A program made the position numbers and the translations under genes. A DNA stretch of 64,000 bases. Origin: CAUZIZ01 sp965219005 (GTDB taxonomy: Bacteria > Acidobacteriota > UBA6911 > RPQK01 > JAJDTT01). Location: positions 2,108,001-2,172,000 of the forward strand of contig CBDCMS010000004.1 of the NCBI GenBank assembly GCA_965219005.1, in the 5' to 3' direction. Each line of letters opens with the position of its first letter. Within the stretch, counting starts at the first letter, position 1. The notes below the pieces were generated by a model. That model was given only the letters and a program-made list of their open reading frames with translations, did not search any database and had not been told where the DNA came from. Positions 53,472-62,953 of this stretch are shown piece by piece.

Positions 53472-54714
53472 CAGAAAAGATGCCTTTCTCGATTTGAGGA
53501 TGAGTGGTTTCGATCTGGATCGTGCTTACTACGTTTTCTGCGCGGCCGACGGCTTCTTTGCGATCCCTCCCTGTGGTCAGCACGACACCTGCCCGCTGAG
53601 TGTGATCGGTCATCGCCGCAGTGTCGTCTCCAACCTCCACGGAGAGATGCAGGATGGGAAGCCATGGGATGGACCGAAATTGGTCCAGATTTCTGATTGC
53701 GTTCACTCTGCCTGTCTCGGGGAAGAAGAACCGAATTGAAATTCCTCTAGCGAAGCGCGGACACAGCTCCTCTGCTGGAACTTTTTCACCCAGGGAAAGC
53801 CGAATCGCGGCACCCAGGAAATCGACACCACTTCCCAGGGGTATCTGATGGCTCGAGAAATACCCTCCCGACAAACGGGAGGCGATCTCGATGACTTTGG
53901 GGCCGTCCTGTGTCAAGACCATATCTCCCTTGGCGATACCGGTTCGTATGCCCAGGGCGCGCGCGGCCTCCTCGACTAGATCGGTGATTGCGGCTTGATC
54001 GTGTTCAGCTAGATTGGAGGGTGACTGTCCCCCGTTCTCGATGACGTAGGGAGAGAACCTTTCCAGGAATTCGTAGTTGCGATCAGTGAAGCCAGGGGTC
54101 GAAGCACGACTATCGACAAGAATCGTTTCCGTACTGATCTGGGGGCCTTCTAGAAACTCCTCTACCATCACGCGCGACGTGGGTGAGCACTCGCGCGAAT
54201 GGTTGAAGGCCCAGTTTGGATCGGTTTCTCCCGTCAGCCTCAAGACGCCGCGGGCCCCGCGGCTATCCACTGGTTTCAGTATCAACGGATGCTGGCTCAG
54301 CTCCACCGCTTGCCGGAGGTCCGAGGTCGAATGTACAGGACGGTAGAACGGGATGGGGATCCCTGCCGCCCGCAGCTGGTCCTTCATGGCGAGCTTGTCG
54401 GTGGTGAGACGCGCGGTTTCGAGCGACACTCCTGCCAGTCTGAATTCCTGAGCTACGCTCGCTACCGTAACGGGAACGTCGGCAGCCGCACACAGGACGC
54501 CGTCAATTCTCGGATTCGCTCGAACGTAGTGACGAGCTGCCTGGACAGTGGCTTCGGCATCGTAGGTACTGGCTATGATCGCGGTGTCTGCGAAGCGAAA
54601 TCCTGGAGCTTCAGGATTCCCGTCGCTGACAACGACGCGTAAGCCCAGGTCCCGAGCTCGACGGATGGTCGGGATCGCCTCAACCCCGCCGCTGATCACC
54701 CACAGGGTCTTCAT
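53443..54714 (-). CDS. ATP-grasp ligase in the surface-glycan cluster
   Basis: 423 residues with the PurK/carbamoyl-phosphate-synthase type ATP-grasp fold: N-terminal Rossmann region (LWVISGGVEAIPTIRRARDL), LTTDKLAMKDQLRAAGIP, PLILKPVDSRGARGV and VIEIASRLSGGY. Such enzymes join a carboxylate to an amine or another nucleophile through an acyl phosphate. Substrate unknown; a role in attaching an amino acid or similar group to a sugar is one option (inference). Confidence 0.82.
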   Translation of the reverse strand: MKTLWVISGGVEAIPTIRRARDLGLRVVVSDGNPEAPGFRFADTAIIASTYDAEATVQAARHYVRANPRIDGVLCAAADVPVTVASVAQEFRLAGVSLETARLTTDKLAMKDQLRAAGIPIPFYRPVHSTSDLRQAVELSQHPLILKPVDSRGARGVLRLTGETDPNWAFNHSRECSPTSRVMVEEFLEGPQISTETILVDSRASTPGFTDRNYEFLERFSPYVIENGGQSPSNLAEHDQAAITDLVEEAARALGIRTGIAKGDMVLTQDGPKVIEIASRLSGGYFSSHQIPLGSGVDFLGAAIRLSLGEKVPAEELCPRFARGISIRFFFPETGRVNAIRNLDQFRSIPWLPILHLSVEVGDDTAAMTDHTQRAGVVLTTGRDRKEAVGRAENVVSTIQIETTHPQIEKGIFSDGRTSAACG

Positions 54715-54735
54715 TGATTTCTAGTCTCGCTGGAC

Positions 54736-55497
54736 TTAGAAGATGGCATAACGGATGCCGATGGGACTCAGGATGTCGCGATGTAGCCCGATCACCTCCG
54801 ACTTCAACCCTAGTTTTCCGGCGACCTCGAGAATGTCCCGCTCGAAGGCATAGGAGGTGATGAGGATCTTCTTGGCGCGATTGACGATTCCGTCCCGAGG
54901 ACTGTAGACCGGAAGCCCCAGAACCGTAACCTTCCGGCGATCCTTCAGTGAGTCGATGAAGCCGATGACGTTGCCGGCAGAGTTTCCGTTGGATGCCTTG
55001 GGGAACTTTTTCTGGAAGTTGTAGAGAACCTTGGCTCCATAGATGCCGGCGCCCCAAAACAAGGTTTCGTTGCCCGAGATCCGCTGATGAATCGCCTCTA
55101 GGGCAGTCTCGACAATCTCAGCTGATGCCTTCTGATTGGCCTGGATGGTTTGATGCAGATTGTTGGGGTAGTCGGGATCGCTCTTGATGTCTTTCAGGTG
55201 CCAGTAGTTCCAGCCTTCGTTGAAAAAATCCTTATAGGCTCCCGGTAAGAAGGGAGAGCGGTCGTAGCCCACGCAGCCGTTCACGGCAGGGCAGGTGATG
55301 TCTTGGGAGCTTGGAGAGAAGGTTCCCTGGTAGATGTTTCCGTGGATGTGGTTGACCGATTCGCAGCTGAATACATTGCCGCTCTCGAGATCGAGGACAA
55401 AGCTTTGGTGCCCGGCAGGACAGGAGAGTCCAAAAGTATTCAGTCCACCCGGGGTCTTCGAGAATAGTCGGATCAGGTTCCCTGCCTCAGCGGTGTG
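54736..55497 (-). CDS. Radical SAM protein, C-terminal part after an in-frame TAG
   Basis: Continuation of the radical SAM frame beyond the TAG at 55498-55500, starting HTAEAGNLIRLFS. It carries a SPASM-like cysteine cluster (GLSCPAGHQSFVLDLESGNV, FSCES, DITCPAVNGCVG) and then a Rossmann-type domain (LFWGAGIYGAKVLYNFQ, VIGFIDS, LGLPVYSPRD). If translated alone the first ATG is at 55284, which would lose the cysteine cluster; the sequence therefore makes sense only as part of the upstream frame. Ends with TAA. Confidence 0.75.
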   Translation of the reverse strand, partial: HTAEAGNLIRLFSKTPGGLNTFGLSCPAGHQSFVLDLESGNVFSCESVNHIHGNIYQGTFSPSSQDITCPAVNGCVGYDRSPFLPGAYKDFFNEGWNYWHLKDIKSDPDYPNNLHQTIQANQKASAEIVETALEAIHQRISGNETLFWGAGIYGAKVLYNFQKKFPKASNGNSAGNVIGFIDSLKDRRKVTVLGLPVYSPRDGIVNRAKKILITSYAFERDILEVAGKLGLKSEVIGLHRDILSPIGIRYAIF

Positions 55498-55500
55498 CTA
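55498..55500 (-). other. In-frame TAG inside the radical SAM gene
   Basis: Codon 195 of the frame starting at 56082. GAG TAG CAC joins EERFIE to HTAEAGNLIR with no shift of frame. Third such TAG in this window. Confidence 0.85.
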
Positions 55501-56082
55501 CTCGATGAAGCGCTCCTCGGGCTCGCTATAGTCGTTGGGGTAGTTCTTGTCCTGGTAGGGTCCCTCCATGACCGAGAGAGTGAAGGGGTACTGCCGGGCT
55601 TGGCAGAAATCAGAGACGTACTTGATCCGGTCGAAGGTGTCGGGCGCAGACACCATGATCAGGATCGGGTTGTAGCCGAATCCGAAGAGAAGCTCATATT
55701 TTTCCAGGAAGGTTTCGACGTCGGCTTCGGGATGTAAGGATGTTTTCATGTACTGAACCTGGTCTGCGGAGACCAGTTTCATGAACGATTCGACTTCGAA
55801 AGTGAGGTTCGTGAAGAAGTAGAACGAGTGTTGTTTGTTCAGACCGCTGACCAGGTCGCCGAAGAAGAGATGGACCGTCGGCTCCCCGCCTGACATTCCA
55901 ATCAGCCACTTCTTACCAGAATCATTGAAGAAGCGAATCACGCGATCGACGTCCTCCGGGGTCCGACCCCGTCGCACCAGCTTTTTCGCCCTGGGGCCGC
56001 TACAGTAGTCACAGTGATAGTTGCAGGCCGTAAAGAGTTCGATTGCGCATTCGCATTCGAAGTCCATCTTCTTATAAAGCAT
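55501..56082 (-). CDS. Radical SAM protein, N-terminal part before an in-frame TAG
   Basis: 194 codons from ATG 56082 (MLYKKMDFECECAIELFTAC). The radical SAM cluster is C20, C24, C27 in CNYHCDYC; GMSGGEPTVHLFF is the SAM-binding GGE region, and YFFTNLTFEV lies on the next strand. The barrel would be incomplete without the part beyond the TAG. Together (448 residues) the protein has radical SAM, SPASM-like and Rossmann-type regions, suggesting modification of a sugar or a peptide-linked substrate in the glycan pathway. Confidence 0.82.
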
Positions 56083-56134
56083 CGTATTGAGCCTCCTGGC
56101 TCGCCTCCCGCCTGGCGCGGTGCCGAGGCGATGT

Positions 56135-57238
56135 TCACACCCGGATCTGGGTGTCGGTAATGATCCTCCCGCCGCCGCTAGCCAGATTTTCTGCGGCATC
56201 CTGATAGTCGGGGAGAACGCTAAGAGCGTCACTGAAACTGGATTCTCCTGTCTCCCCCGTCAACCGGAGAAGAACCCCCATATTGTTTCTACCTGCGGGC
56301 GATTCTGGGTGTCGAGAGAGATGCCTTTCCAGGTGTTCTCTGGCGTCGGGCAGTTGGCTGTCACGGAGAAGGAGGGTTCCCTGGTAGAAGTCTTGATCGA
56401 CATCCTCCTCGTCTGGCCAGGGTTGGAAGGCAAACGAAAGTGCGGACTCATATTCTTCACGAAACAGGTACTGCAGACACTGCATGTAGTTGATGTGCTC
56501 CTGGGAGAATCCTCTTTTCCGGTAGAGGGCCGCGAGCTCCGGGACCGGATACTTACCGAGTATGTCCCTGGTTTCGGCTCGGCTGCGCCTTGGATCCGAC
56601 GTCAGCGAACCCTCAGTCAGGCGGTAGTCGAGCTTGATTTCATCCACAAACGAGAACAGATATCCCCGATAACAGGCCTTCAACCAGAAGTCGTAGTCAT
56701 CTGAGACCTTGAGCTTGGTGTCATATTCGACTGACTTCAGACATCTGGCGCTGGTAAGGGGGTGAGGGATCATGACGTTGCGCTCGAACAATCGAGTGAA
56801 GTAAGGGTCAGATGAGACCTTCTCGGGTATTCGGTAGGTCTGCCTGGTGATCTCGCCCTGGTGGGTCATCAAACGGTAAACGTCACAGGTGAGGTCGGAG
56901 CCGTGATCTAGAGCGTGGCTGAGCAGCGTTTCGATTCTATCGGGATGATAGATGTCGTCAGCGTCCAGCCAGGCAAAGTACTCTCCTCTGGCCAGCGTTT
57001 TGACAACTTGCCGTGCGTATCCCACACCGCGATTCCGGTTCGAATCGACCAAGTGGATTCTCGGATCCGAAAACTCATCCAAGATGGAAAGCGTCTGATC
57101 CGTACTCCCGTCGTTGAACAGGATGATCTCTAGATTTTGATAGGTCTGGGACAGCGCACTGCGCAAGGCCTGTCGCAAGAATGGCTCGGCGTTATAAGCG
57201 CAGATCCCAATGGTGACGAGCGTTTGCTGGTTGCCCAT
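56135..57238 (-). CDS. Family 2 glycosyltransferase with a TPR-like tail
   Basis: 367 residues. A GT-A domain at 1-230 (VTIGICAYNAEPFLRQALRS, IILFNDGSTDQTL, AWLDADDIYHPDR with the metal-binding DxD). The C-terminal third has helical repeats (LLLRDSQLPDAREHLERHL, SPAGRNNMGVLLRL) like TPRs. It transfers a nucleotide-activated sugar; donor and acceptor unknown. Its start overlaps the PseG-like stop. Confidence 0.87.
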   Translation of the reverse strand: MGNQQTLVTIGICAYNAEPFLRQALRSALSQTYQNLEIILFNDGSTDQTLSILDEFSDPRIHLVDSNRNRGVGYARQVVKTLARGEYFAWLDADDIYHPDRIETLLSHALDHGSDLTCDVYRLMTHQGEITRQTYRIPEKVSSDPYFTRLFERNVMIPHPLTSARCLKSVEYDTKLKVSDDYDFWLKACYRGYLFSFVDEIKLDYRLTEGSLTSDPRRSRAETRDILGKYPVPELAALYRKRGFSQEHINYMQCLQYLFREEYESALSFAFQPWPDEEDVDQDFYQGTLLLRDSQLPDAREHLERHLSRHPESPAGRNNMGVLLRLTGETGESSFSDALSVLPDYQDAAENLASGGGRIITDTQIRV

Positions 57239-58284
57239 TAGCTACCTCGCAGAGCAAGTTGTGAGACGATCTGGTTTCCGATTCGGCTGGCGCCCAGGGC
57301 GTCGAATGTTGACGTCGCCGCAGCCGACATACGCCTTCGCAAGTCCCCGTCTCGAACCAGGAGGGAGATCTTTTCGGCCAAGAGATCCTGGGAAGTAACA
57401 GCGGTGTGGACTCCAGTATTGATCCCAACGCCCAGGGAATCCAGGACGGAAGCTGAGGCGGAGTGGTCGTCTGAGAGGCAAGAGTAGACAGTGGGGACAC
57501 CCAGAGCTGCCAACTCGTAGGCGGTGACCCCAAAGGAGGCGACGGCCAGATCGGACTGGCTCATGAGCCCCGCGACGTCGGCTGGGTCGGTGTGAATTCG
57601 GAAGTCTTTAAGGGTCTCGGTCAGTAGTTCTTGTAGGGCTCCAAGATGGCAGAAGGCTGCCCCCAACATGATAGCCGGTTCCAAGCGCTCCTCGACCTGA
57701 TCGATTGCCCTCACCGCCTTGAGGGCGAGACCGGCCGGATCACTACCTCCTGTGGTGATCAGAAGGCGGAGGGGCGTGTGATCACCTCTTGCTCTGTTCG
57801 GCCTGAAGTGACGACGTAGGATCACCCACTCGGGAGCCGCAAACAACCGCCCCCCAAATCCTGTCCAGTCGAGGCGGTACGCCTGGGAAGCCCCCGGATA
57901 AAAGGCCAGGTCGGCCGAAAGTCTTTTTGATTCAGGATCGTCAATGGTGACGATAAGGCGTCCCTGTAATCGGGCGTGGCTCAATAACTCCGAGGAAGGG
58001 CCATGCCTGACGTCCAGTATCAATACCTCGGGGTCGACCTCCAGCAGAACGCCTTCGAGCCAGTCGTCTTCGACCAATCCCGCGCTCGTACCTGGAGCAT
58101 GGAGTGGATAGCCCTCCCTGCGGACCAGCTCAAGACCCGTGGGGTCCAGGTTCATGGCGAACGAAATCTGGCAGCCGTGAGCTGTTCCCATCTCATCTGC
58201 AAGTGCCAGGCAGCGTACCAGGTGTCCCATCCCGATCTCGGGAGAGGCTTTGCAACGAAAGAGGATGGATGGATGTCGATTCAT
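57238..58284 (-). CDS. pseG: PseG/SpsG-like UDP-sugar hydrolase
   Basis: 348 residues of a GT-B fold: N terminus ILFRCKASPEIGMGHLVRCL, the glycine-rich SPEIGMGH loop carrying the catalytic histidine of PseG, LLITTGGSDPAGLALK and DLAVASFGVTAYELAALGVP. PseG removes UDP from the bacillosamine- or altrosamine-type intermediate in pseudaminic acid synthesis. With the NeuB-like fusion upstream this supports a nonulosonic acid pathway. Confidence 0.83.
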   Translation of the reverse strand: MNRHPSILFRCKASPEIGMGHLVRCLALADEMGTAHGCQISFAMNLDPTGLELVRREGYPLHAPGTSAGLVEDDWLEGVLLEVDPEVLILDVRHGPSSELLSHARLQGRLIVTIDDPESKRLSADLAFYPGASQAYRLDWTGFGGRLFAAPEWVILRRHFRPNRARGDHTPLRLLITTGGSDPAGLALKAVRAIDQVEERLEPAIMLGAAFCHLGALQELLTETLKDFRIHTDPADVAGLMSQSDLAVASFGVTAYELAALGVPTVYSCLSDDHSASASVLDSLGVGINTGVHTAVTSQDLLAEKISLLVRDGDLRRRMSAAATSTFDALGASRIGNQIVSQLALRGS

Positions 58285-58480
58285 GGGGAGCCTTTGCTTC
58301 TCGACTTACCTAGTACCCTGTCAACCTCGCAATTGTAGGTTCTGAACGGCCCTGGCGGCCGATCTCTGTGTTGCGCGTCCTCGACGTAGGCCAAACTATG
58401 TCTGCAGCCGCGCGCCTTGACTTCGACCACCATGACTCGTCCATAACCCACAATCTCGAAGTTGACAGGGTACTAGTGCT

Positions 58481-59788
58481 TTAGTGAACCTGGAAAAAGC
58501 CTCGGCGGGCTCGTGGTCCTTTGAGCAGGTTTTGGCACTCCTCATCAGACTTGATTTCAGCGAGGACCCGAAAACTCTTTTCAAGGGTCTTCAGGTAGCT
58601 CTCCACATGGTGATCTTGATGGGCGAACGAGGGTTTGAATTGAGTGAAGGCCAAGAATCCCTCCTCCATCATCATCTGGATGAAAAGAGTGCCGAGCAGG
58701 ATGTCGCGCTCGGTCTTGAAGCTGAAGTGGGCGAGTGGTGCAAGGCCCCCAGCTTCGAGAGGCAATCGGGTGAGTCTAGCGGCCCGCTGCCAACCCTGAA
58801 TCACCTGGCCACCGATGCGAATGAGATGCTCGTGAACGTTGTGTTTACGGAATTTTCTAATAGTGGCGAGAGCCGCGGCGGGTCCTACCCGATCGGTCCA
58901 GTTGGTGCTGCTGATAAAAGAAGATTGAGCTGATTCCATCACACGGCTTGATCCGATGACGGCAGACATCGCGTAGCCGTTTGCCATCGCTTTGGCGAAA
59001 ACAGCGAGATCAGGCTCGATTCCCAGGAGAAGATGGATGCCCCCTACCGTCATGCGGAATCCAGAGGTGATCTCGTCGAAGATCAAAACGGCTCCGGAAT
59101 CGGTGGCGAGCTGCCGTACTTCTTCCAGGAAGCCAGGGGCGATGTTGGGATCGCGCTGAGGTTCCATGACGATGGCCGCCAGTTCGCTGCCATGTTCTTC
59201 GATGATGGCTCGCAGTTGATCGATACGGTTGTAGGAGAAGGGGAGAGCGCTTCCGCTCAGGCCGCTGGGCACCCCGGCTGGTTCGATCCCGGACATCAAG
59301 TGTTCGTCCAGGGCGGTGCGATTGCCCAGATTGGCAGCCACATACCAGTCGGTCCAGCCGTGATATCCACAGAAGGCGACCTTGTCCCGCCGGGTGTGGG
59401 TACGGGCCACGCGGACCGCAACCGACATGGCTTCGCCGCCTGAGCGTGCATACCTTGCCATCTGTGCCCAGGGATGAAGCTCGCAGAGTAGCTCGGCCAG
59501 CTCCACTTCTTCGGGGGCGTTGAGGGTGCACATCGATCCACGCTCAACCGACTCCTGCACCGCGCTGTTCACATCGGGATCTGCGTAGCCCAAAACGCAG
59601 GCGCCTACACTCATGATGCTCATGTCCAGGTAGGTCTGACCATCCAGGTCTGTTATCTCGATTCCCTTGGCCGACTGGTAGTAGGTGGGCCATTGCTCGG
59701 GCAGAAAGAGCTCGGGACGTTTGGACAGGAGCTGGATCCCTCCCGGGATCAATGTCTTGGCCTTCTGATACAGGAGTTGTCCTTTCAC
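58481..59788 (-). CDS. Class III aminotransferase (glutamate-1-semialdehyde aminomutase-like)
   Basis: 435 residues from GTG 59788, which has AGGGAG eight bases upstream; the longer frame begins with a poor TTG inside the preceding gene. Fold-type I PLP enzyme: YARSGGEAMSVAVRVARTHT, FCGYHGWTDWY, AVLIFDEITSGFR and the PLP lysine in VFAKAMANGYAMSA. In sugar clusters such proteins aminate a keto sugar or isomerise an amino group; it is unlikely to serve haem synthesis in this context. Confidence 0.87.
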   Translation of the reverse strand: MKGQLLYQKAKTLIPGGIQLLSKRPELFLPEQWPTYYQSAKGIEITDLDGQTYLDMSIMSVGACVLGYADPDVNSAVQESVERGSMCTLNAPEEVELAELLCELHPWAQMARYARSGGEAMSVAVRVARTHTRRDKVAFCGYHGWTDWYVAANLGNRTALDEHLMSGIEPAGVPSGLSGSALPFSYNRIDQLRAIIEEHGSELAAIVMEPQRDPNIAPGFLEEVRQLATDSGAVLIFDEITSGFRMTVGGIHLLLGIEPDLAVFAKAMANGYAMSAVIGSSRVMESAQSSFISSTNWTDRVGPAAALATIRKFRKHNVHEHLIRIGGQVIQGWQRAARLTRLPLEAGGLAPLAHFSFKTERDILLGTLFIQMMMEEGFLAFTQFKPSFAHQDHHVESYLKTLEKSFRVLAEIKSDEECQNLLKGPRARRGFFQVH

Positions 59789-59868
59789 GAGATCTTCTCC
59801 CTGGCGCTCTGTTCCGGACGCGCCCAACGCAACCACCCGGGCGCCACTTGCGAGTTTCGAGAGTTTTG

Positions 59869-61626
59869 CTAGCGCCCTGAACTCTCTTGGTAACCCCAAA
59901 CTGTCTGGTACTGCTCGGCGCCTATGAGATCGTGGTTGAGGAGGGCCAGTTCAGGGTGTTCGGACAAGTAGTTCAGGATCTCATCCATTGAAAAGGCCTG
60001 CTCCTCCCGATAGAGAACTTCGTAAACCCTACACACCAGATCGAAATCAGATTCCGTATCCACGGTCCAGCGGTGCTGACAATAGTTTCTGCAAGGGAAC
60101 AGGGCTCCGTTCCGGAATCTTCCCGGAACTCGCCACATGTAAGGGGTCACGTGTTCTCGGTCGGAAGACCTGGTAGCCTTGCTCCAGGCCCGACGCAGGG
60201 CCTCAAAGCTGAAACACTCCGTGTCGAGTCCGTCAGGGAAACGGCCGTGTTCGGAATGAAGGACGCCCGCTCCTGTGGCGACTCCAACATGGTCATAGGT
60301 GGCAGACCGGAAAAGCTCCAAGAGCCTTTCGATCAATCTCGGGTCGACAAAGGGACAGTCCGCCGTAACTCGCAGCAGCGGGTCACCCTTATGTTGGCAG
60401 GCTGACTGGTAGAAACGGTCGAGGACATCCTGCTCGCTGCCCGCTGTGCAGGCGATCTGGTTTTCTCTACAGAAGCGGCGGATCGGCTCGTCCGAGGGTT
60501 GATTGGAGGTTGCCACGACCAGTTTGTCTACGCCCGAAGTCTGCCTTACTCGCTGGACGACGTGCCACAGCATGGGACGCCCCAGGATCGGTCTCATGAC
60601 TTTTCCCGGAAGTCGGGTTGAGCCCATCCGGGCCTGAACAATTGCCATCACACGCTTCTCAGGCGCTGTGCTTTGGGTGGTAGTGTCGGTTCCGCCCTGG
60701 ATGACTCCGGGCTGAGGCCGATTCTGGGCCAGGAGTCTGCGGGTCGACTCCAAGGGGCGCAGTCCATCACGGGGATCGGCCCGCCAGGTGCGTTCCTGCT
60801 GCTCTCGCTCAGTGGGGAGTTTCTGGGGATTGCCATCGGCGGCAAAGCCTGATTGAACTGAGGCAATGACCTCTTGAATCTCGGTCGAGAGCCAACAGTG
60901 GCCGGGTCCAAATTCCTCACCTTGACCGTCGAGGTCGAAGTGAAACTCAATCATAGAGGCCCGCCAACGATAGGCGGCCCGGTAGATCACCTCCGGTCGA
61001 GCACTGTGGTCGGACCAGCCAACAGGACAGCCGAATGCCTGCCGCATGGTCTCGATGGCTGCCAGATTGCAGTCCTCAACCGGCGTGGGGTAGTGGGAGT
61101 GGCAGTGCAGCAGGGTAAGGTCCTTGCACCCAGCTGATCTGATTTGATCGACTGCAACCCGGATCTCGTCCAGGGTAGCCATGCCGGTCGACACGACGAG
61201 AGGTTTACCGGTCCTGGCGCAAGCTTCCAGAAGGGGATGCCAGAGCAACTCGTAGGACGCAATTTTATAGATGTCCACGTAAGGCTGGAGTTGTTCGACC
61301 GCCTCGAGATCGAAGGGCGTGCAGGCGAACTTGATGCCACTGGCACGACATTTATCTGCCAGGTCTGGCAGGAAGGAAGGGGGGAGCTCCCACGCACTTC
61401 TCTGACGGTGTTCAGCGCTGTGGCGCAGGATCTCGGGAGCAAAGAGCTGGTCCATTCGGAATAACTGAAACTTGACCGCGCTGCAGCCGAGTTCGGCGGC
61501 TCGCCCAATGAATTCAAGACATCGCCCAAGGTCCTGACTGTGATTGCTCGACACCTCAGCCACGAACCGACAGGCCGCGGGCTCTTGGGGGAGGTCGGGG
61601 CTTCCGTCTTGTCTCCGGATCGTCAT
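59869..61626 (-). CDS. NeuB/SpsE-SpsF fusion: nonulosonate synthase joined to a cytidylyltransferase-like domain
   Basis: 585 residues. Residues 1-300 are the NeuB TIM barrel (FVAEVSSNHSQDLGRCLEFI, AVKFQLFRMDQLF, VVSTGMATLDEI, VGWSDHSA) that condenses phosphoenolpyruvate with a hexose to a nine-carbon acid. The C-terminal SAF/antifreeze domain normal for NeuB is missing. Instead, residues about 330-585 are an SpsF-like nucleotidyltransferase (VMAIVQARMGSTRLPGKVM, RVTADCPFVDP, HRWTVDTESDFDLV). In Bacillus the spsE and spsF functions are separate genes, so this is a fusion of consecutive steps: synthesis and CMP activation. Confidence 0.87.
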   Translation of the reverse strand: MTIRRQDGSPDLPQEPAACRFVAEVSSNHSQDLGRCLEFIGRAAELGCSAVKFQLFRMDQLFAPEILRHSAEHRQRSAWELPPSFLPDLADKCRASGIKFACTPFDLEAVEQLQPYVDIYKIASYELLWHPLLEACARTGKPLVVSTGMATLDEIRVAVDQIRSAGCKDLTLLHCHSHYPTPVEDCNLAAIETMRQAFGCPVGWSDHSARPEVIYRAAYRWRASMIEFHFDLDGQGEEFGPGHCWLSTEIQEVIASVQSGFAADGNPQKLPTEREQQERTWRADPRDGLRPLESTRRLLAQNRPQPGVIQGGTDTTTQSTAPEKRVMAIVQARMGSTRLPGKVMRPILGRPMLWHVVQRVRQTSGVDKLVVATSNQPSDEPIRRFCRENQIACTAGSEQDVLDRFYQSACQHKGDPLLRVTADCPFVDPRLIERLLELFRSATYDHVGVATGAGVLHSEHGRFPDGLDTECFSFEALRRAWSKATRSSDREHVTPYMWRVPGRFRNGALFPCRNYCQHRWTVDTESDFDLVCRVYEVLYREEQAFSMDEILNYLSEHPELALLNHDLIGAEQYQTVWGYQESSGR

Positions 61627-61651
61627 GACATCTCGCCTCTTTAGCCAGTCT

Positions 61652-62953
61652 TCAGAGCGGGTGGACCCACTGAGCCTTGCCAGTATCTCCAGAGGAGGGA
61701 GGAGAAGGGGTCTGCCTCTCCATCTCGAAGCTCCTATCCAGTTGGTGGAAACGGGTCCGAGAATAGGCGTTCAGAACCTTGAGAAGGCCCTGGACCACGT
61801 CGTCGACATCCTGGTCTGTCATCGCCGGAAAGATGGGTAGGGAAATGATCTCATGATAAGCGGTTTCGGCGACTGGACAGAGTCCAGGTCCAGTGCCTAG
61901 CACACGCCGGTAGAGGGGATGCAGATGAACTGGAATGTAGTGAACGTTGACCCCGATCCCTTCGTGCTGAAGAGCCTTGAACACCTGAGTTCTGTCTACT
62001 TTCAAACGATCGAGTCTCAGCCTGATGACGTAAAGGTGGTGTGCATGTGAGACGCCGGCTCTGGTCTGAACCGGCACGACCTGGCCGCAATCTGCGAACG
62101 CCGAGTCGTAGCGCTTCGCGATGGATCTTCTTCGTTCCAACCACGAGGGCAGTTTACGAAGCTGACTCGTCGCCAGGGCACACTGAAGGTCGCTCAACCG
62201 ATAGTTGTAACCCAGCTCCCTGATCTCATAGAACCAGGACGCTTCTTCGCTTCGCTGACGATGATCCTTGCTGAGTCCATGGTTTCGAAACAGGCTGATT
62301 CGATTGGCCATGGCCGTGTCCGAGGTAGTGACTACTCCGCCCTCGGCTGAAGTGATGGACTTAACGGGATGCATACTGAAGACCGAGAGGTGGCTAAGGC
62401 TTCCCACCGGTCGACCCAGGTCTCGAGCGCCCAGAGAATGGCAGGCATCGGCAACCAGACCGAGACCCCGACGATCGGCCAGATCTTGCAAAGACCTGTA
62501 GTCGCAAGGCTGGCCGGCATAGTCCACTCCCACAATTGCTTTGGTTCTCGATGTCAAGTTGCTCTCGACTTGAATCGGATCCAGTAGCAGCGTTTTGGGA
62601 TCAACATCGGTAAAAACCGGTGTTCCTCCCTGGTAGACCACAGCATTCGCGGTGGCAGCAAAGGTCAGTGCCGGAACGATGACTTCATCGCCTGGGCCGA
62701 CCTTCAAAGCGTACATAGCGGCGTGCAGGCCGGCGGTTCCACTGCTGACACTGCGGGCGTGCGGCGCATGAACAAAATCGGCAAAGGCCTGCTCGAATTC
62801 GGGGACTTTGGGTCCAGTGGTCAGCCAGCCCGACCGAAGGACAGCTACGACCGACTCAATATCCCTCTCGTCGATGCTATGCGTCCCGTAGGGGAGAGCC
62901 GTTTGGCGGACTGGCTCACCCCCGTGCAGAGCTAAGTTTGAGTTCTTCTTCAT
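61652..62953 (-). CDS. pseC: PseC-like DegT/DnrJ/EryC1 aminotransferase
   Basis: 433 residues. GGEPVRQTALPYGTHSID at the start, SSGTAGLHAAMYAL, VPALTFAATANAVVYQGGTP and the PLP lysine in FSMHPVKSITSAEGG. PseC aminates the 4-keto sugar made by PseB. TAGGAGAAG precedes the start, which overlaps the end of pseB by 38 bases. The last 40 residues extend beyond the typical fold. Confidence 0.88.
   Translation of the reverse strand: MKKNSNLALHGGEPVRQTALPYGTHSIDERDIESVVAVLRSGWLTTGPKVPEFEQAFADFVHAPHARSVSSGTAGLHAAMYALKVGPGDEVIVPALTFAATANAVVYQGGTPVFTDVDPKTLLLDPIQVESNLTSRTKAIVGVDYAGQPCDYRSLQDLADRRGLGLVADACHSLGARDLGRPVGSLSHLSVFSMHPVKSITSAEGGVVTTSDTAMANRISLFRNHGLSKDHRQRSEEASWFYEIRELGYNYRLSDLQCALATSQLRKLPSWLERRRSIAKRYDSAFADCGQVVPVQTRAGVSHAHHLYVIRLRLDRLKVDRTQVFKALQHEGIGVNVHYIPVHLHPLYRRVLGTGPGLCPVAETAYHEIISLPIFPAMTDQDVDDVVQGLLKVLNAYSRTRFHQLDRSFEMERQTPSPPSSGDTGKAQWVHPL

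Noticed and set aside
14563..55500. Reassignment of TAG as a sense codon throughout the genome
   Set aside because: purH, fliG, fliE, fliH, mec and others end with TAG exactly at their canonical C termini.
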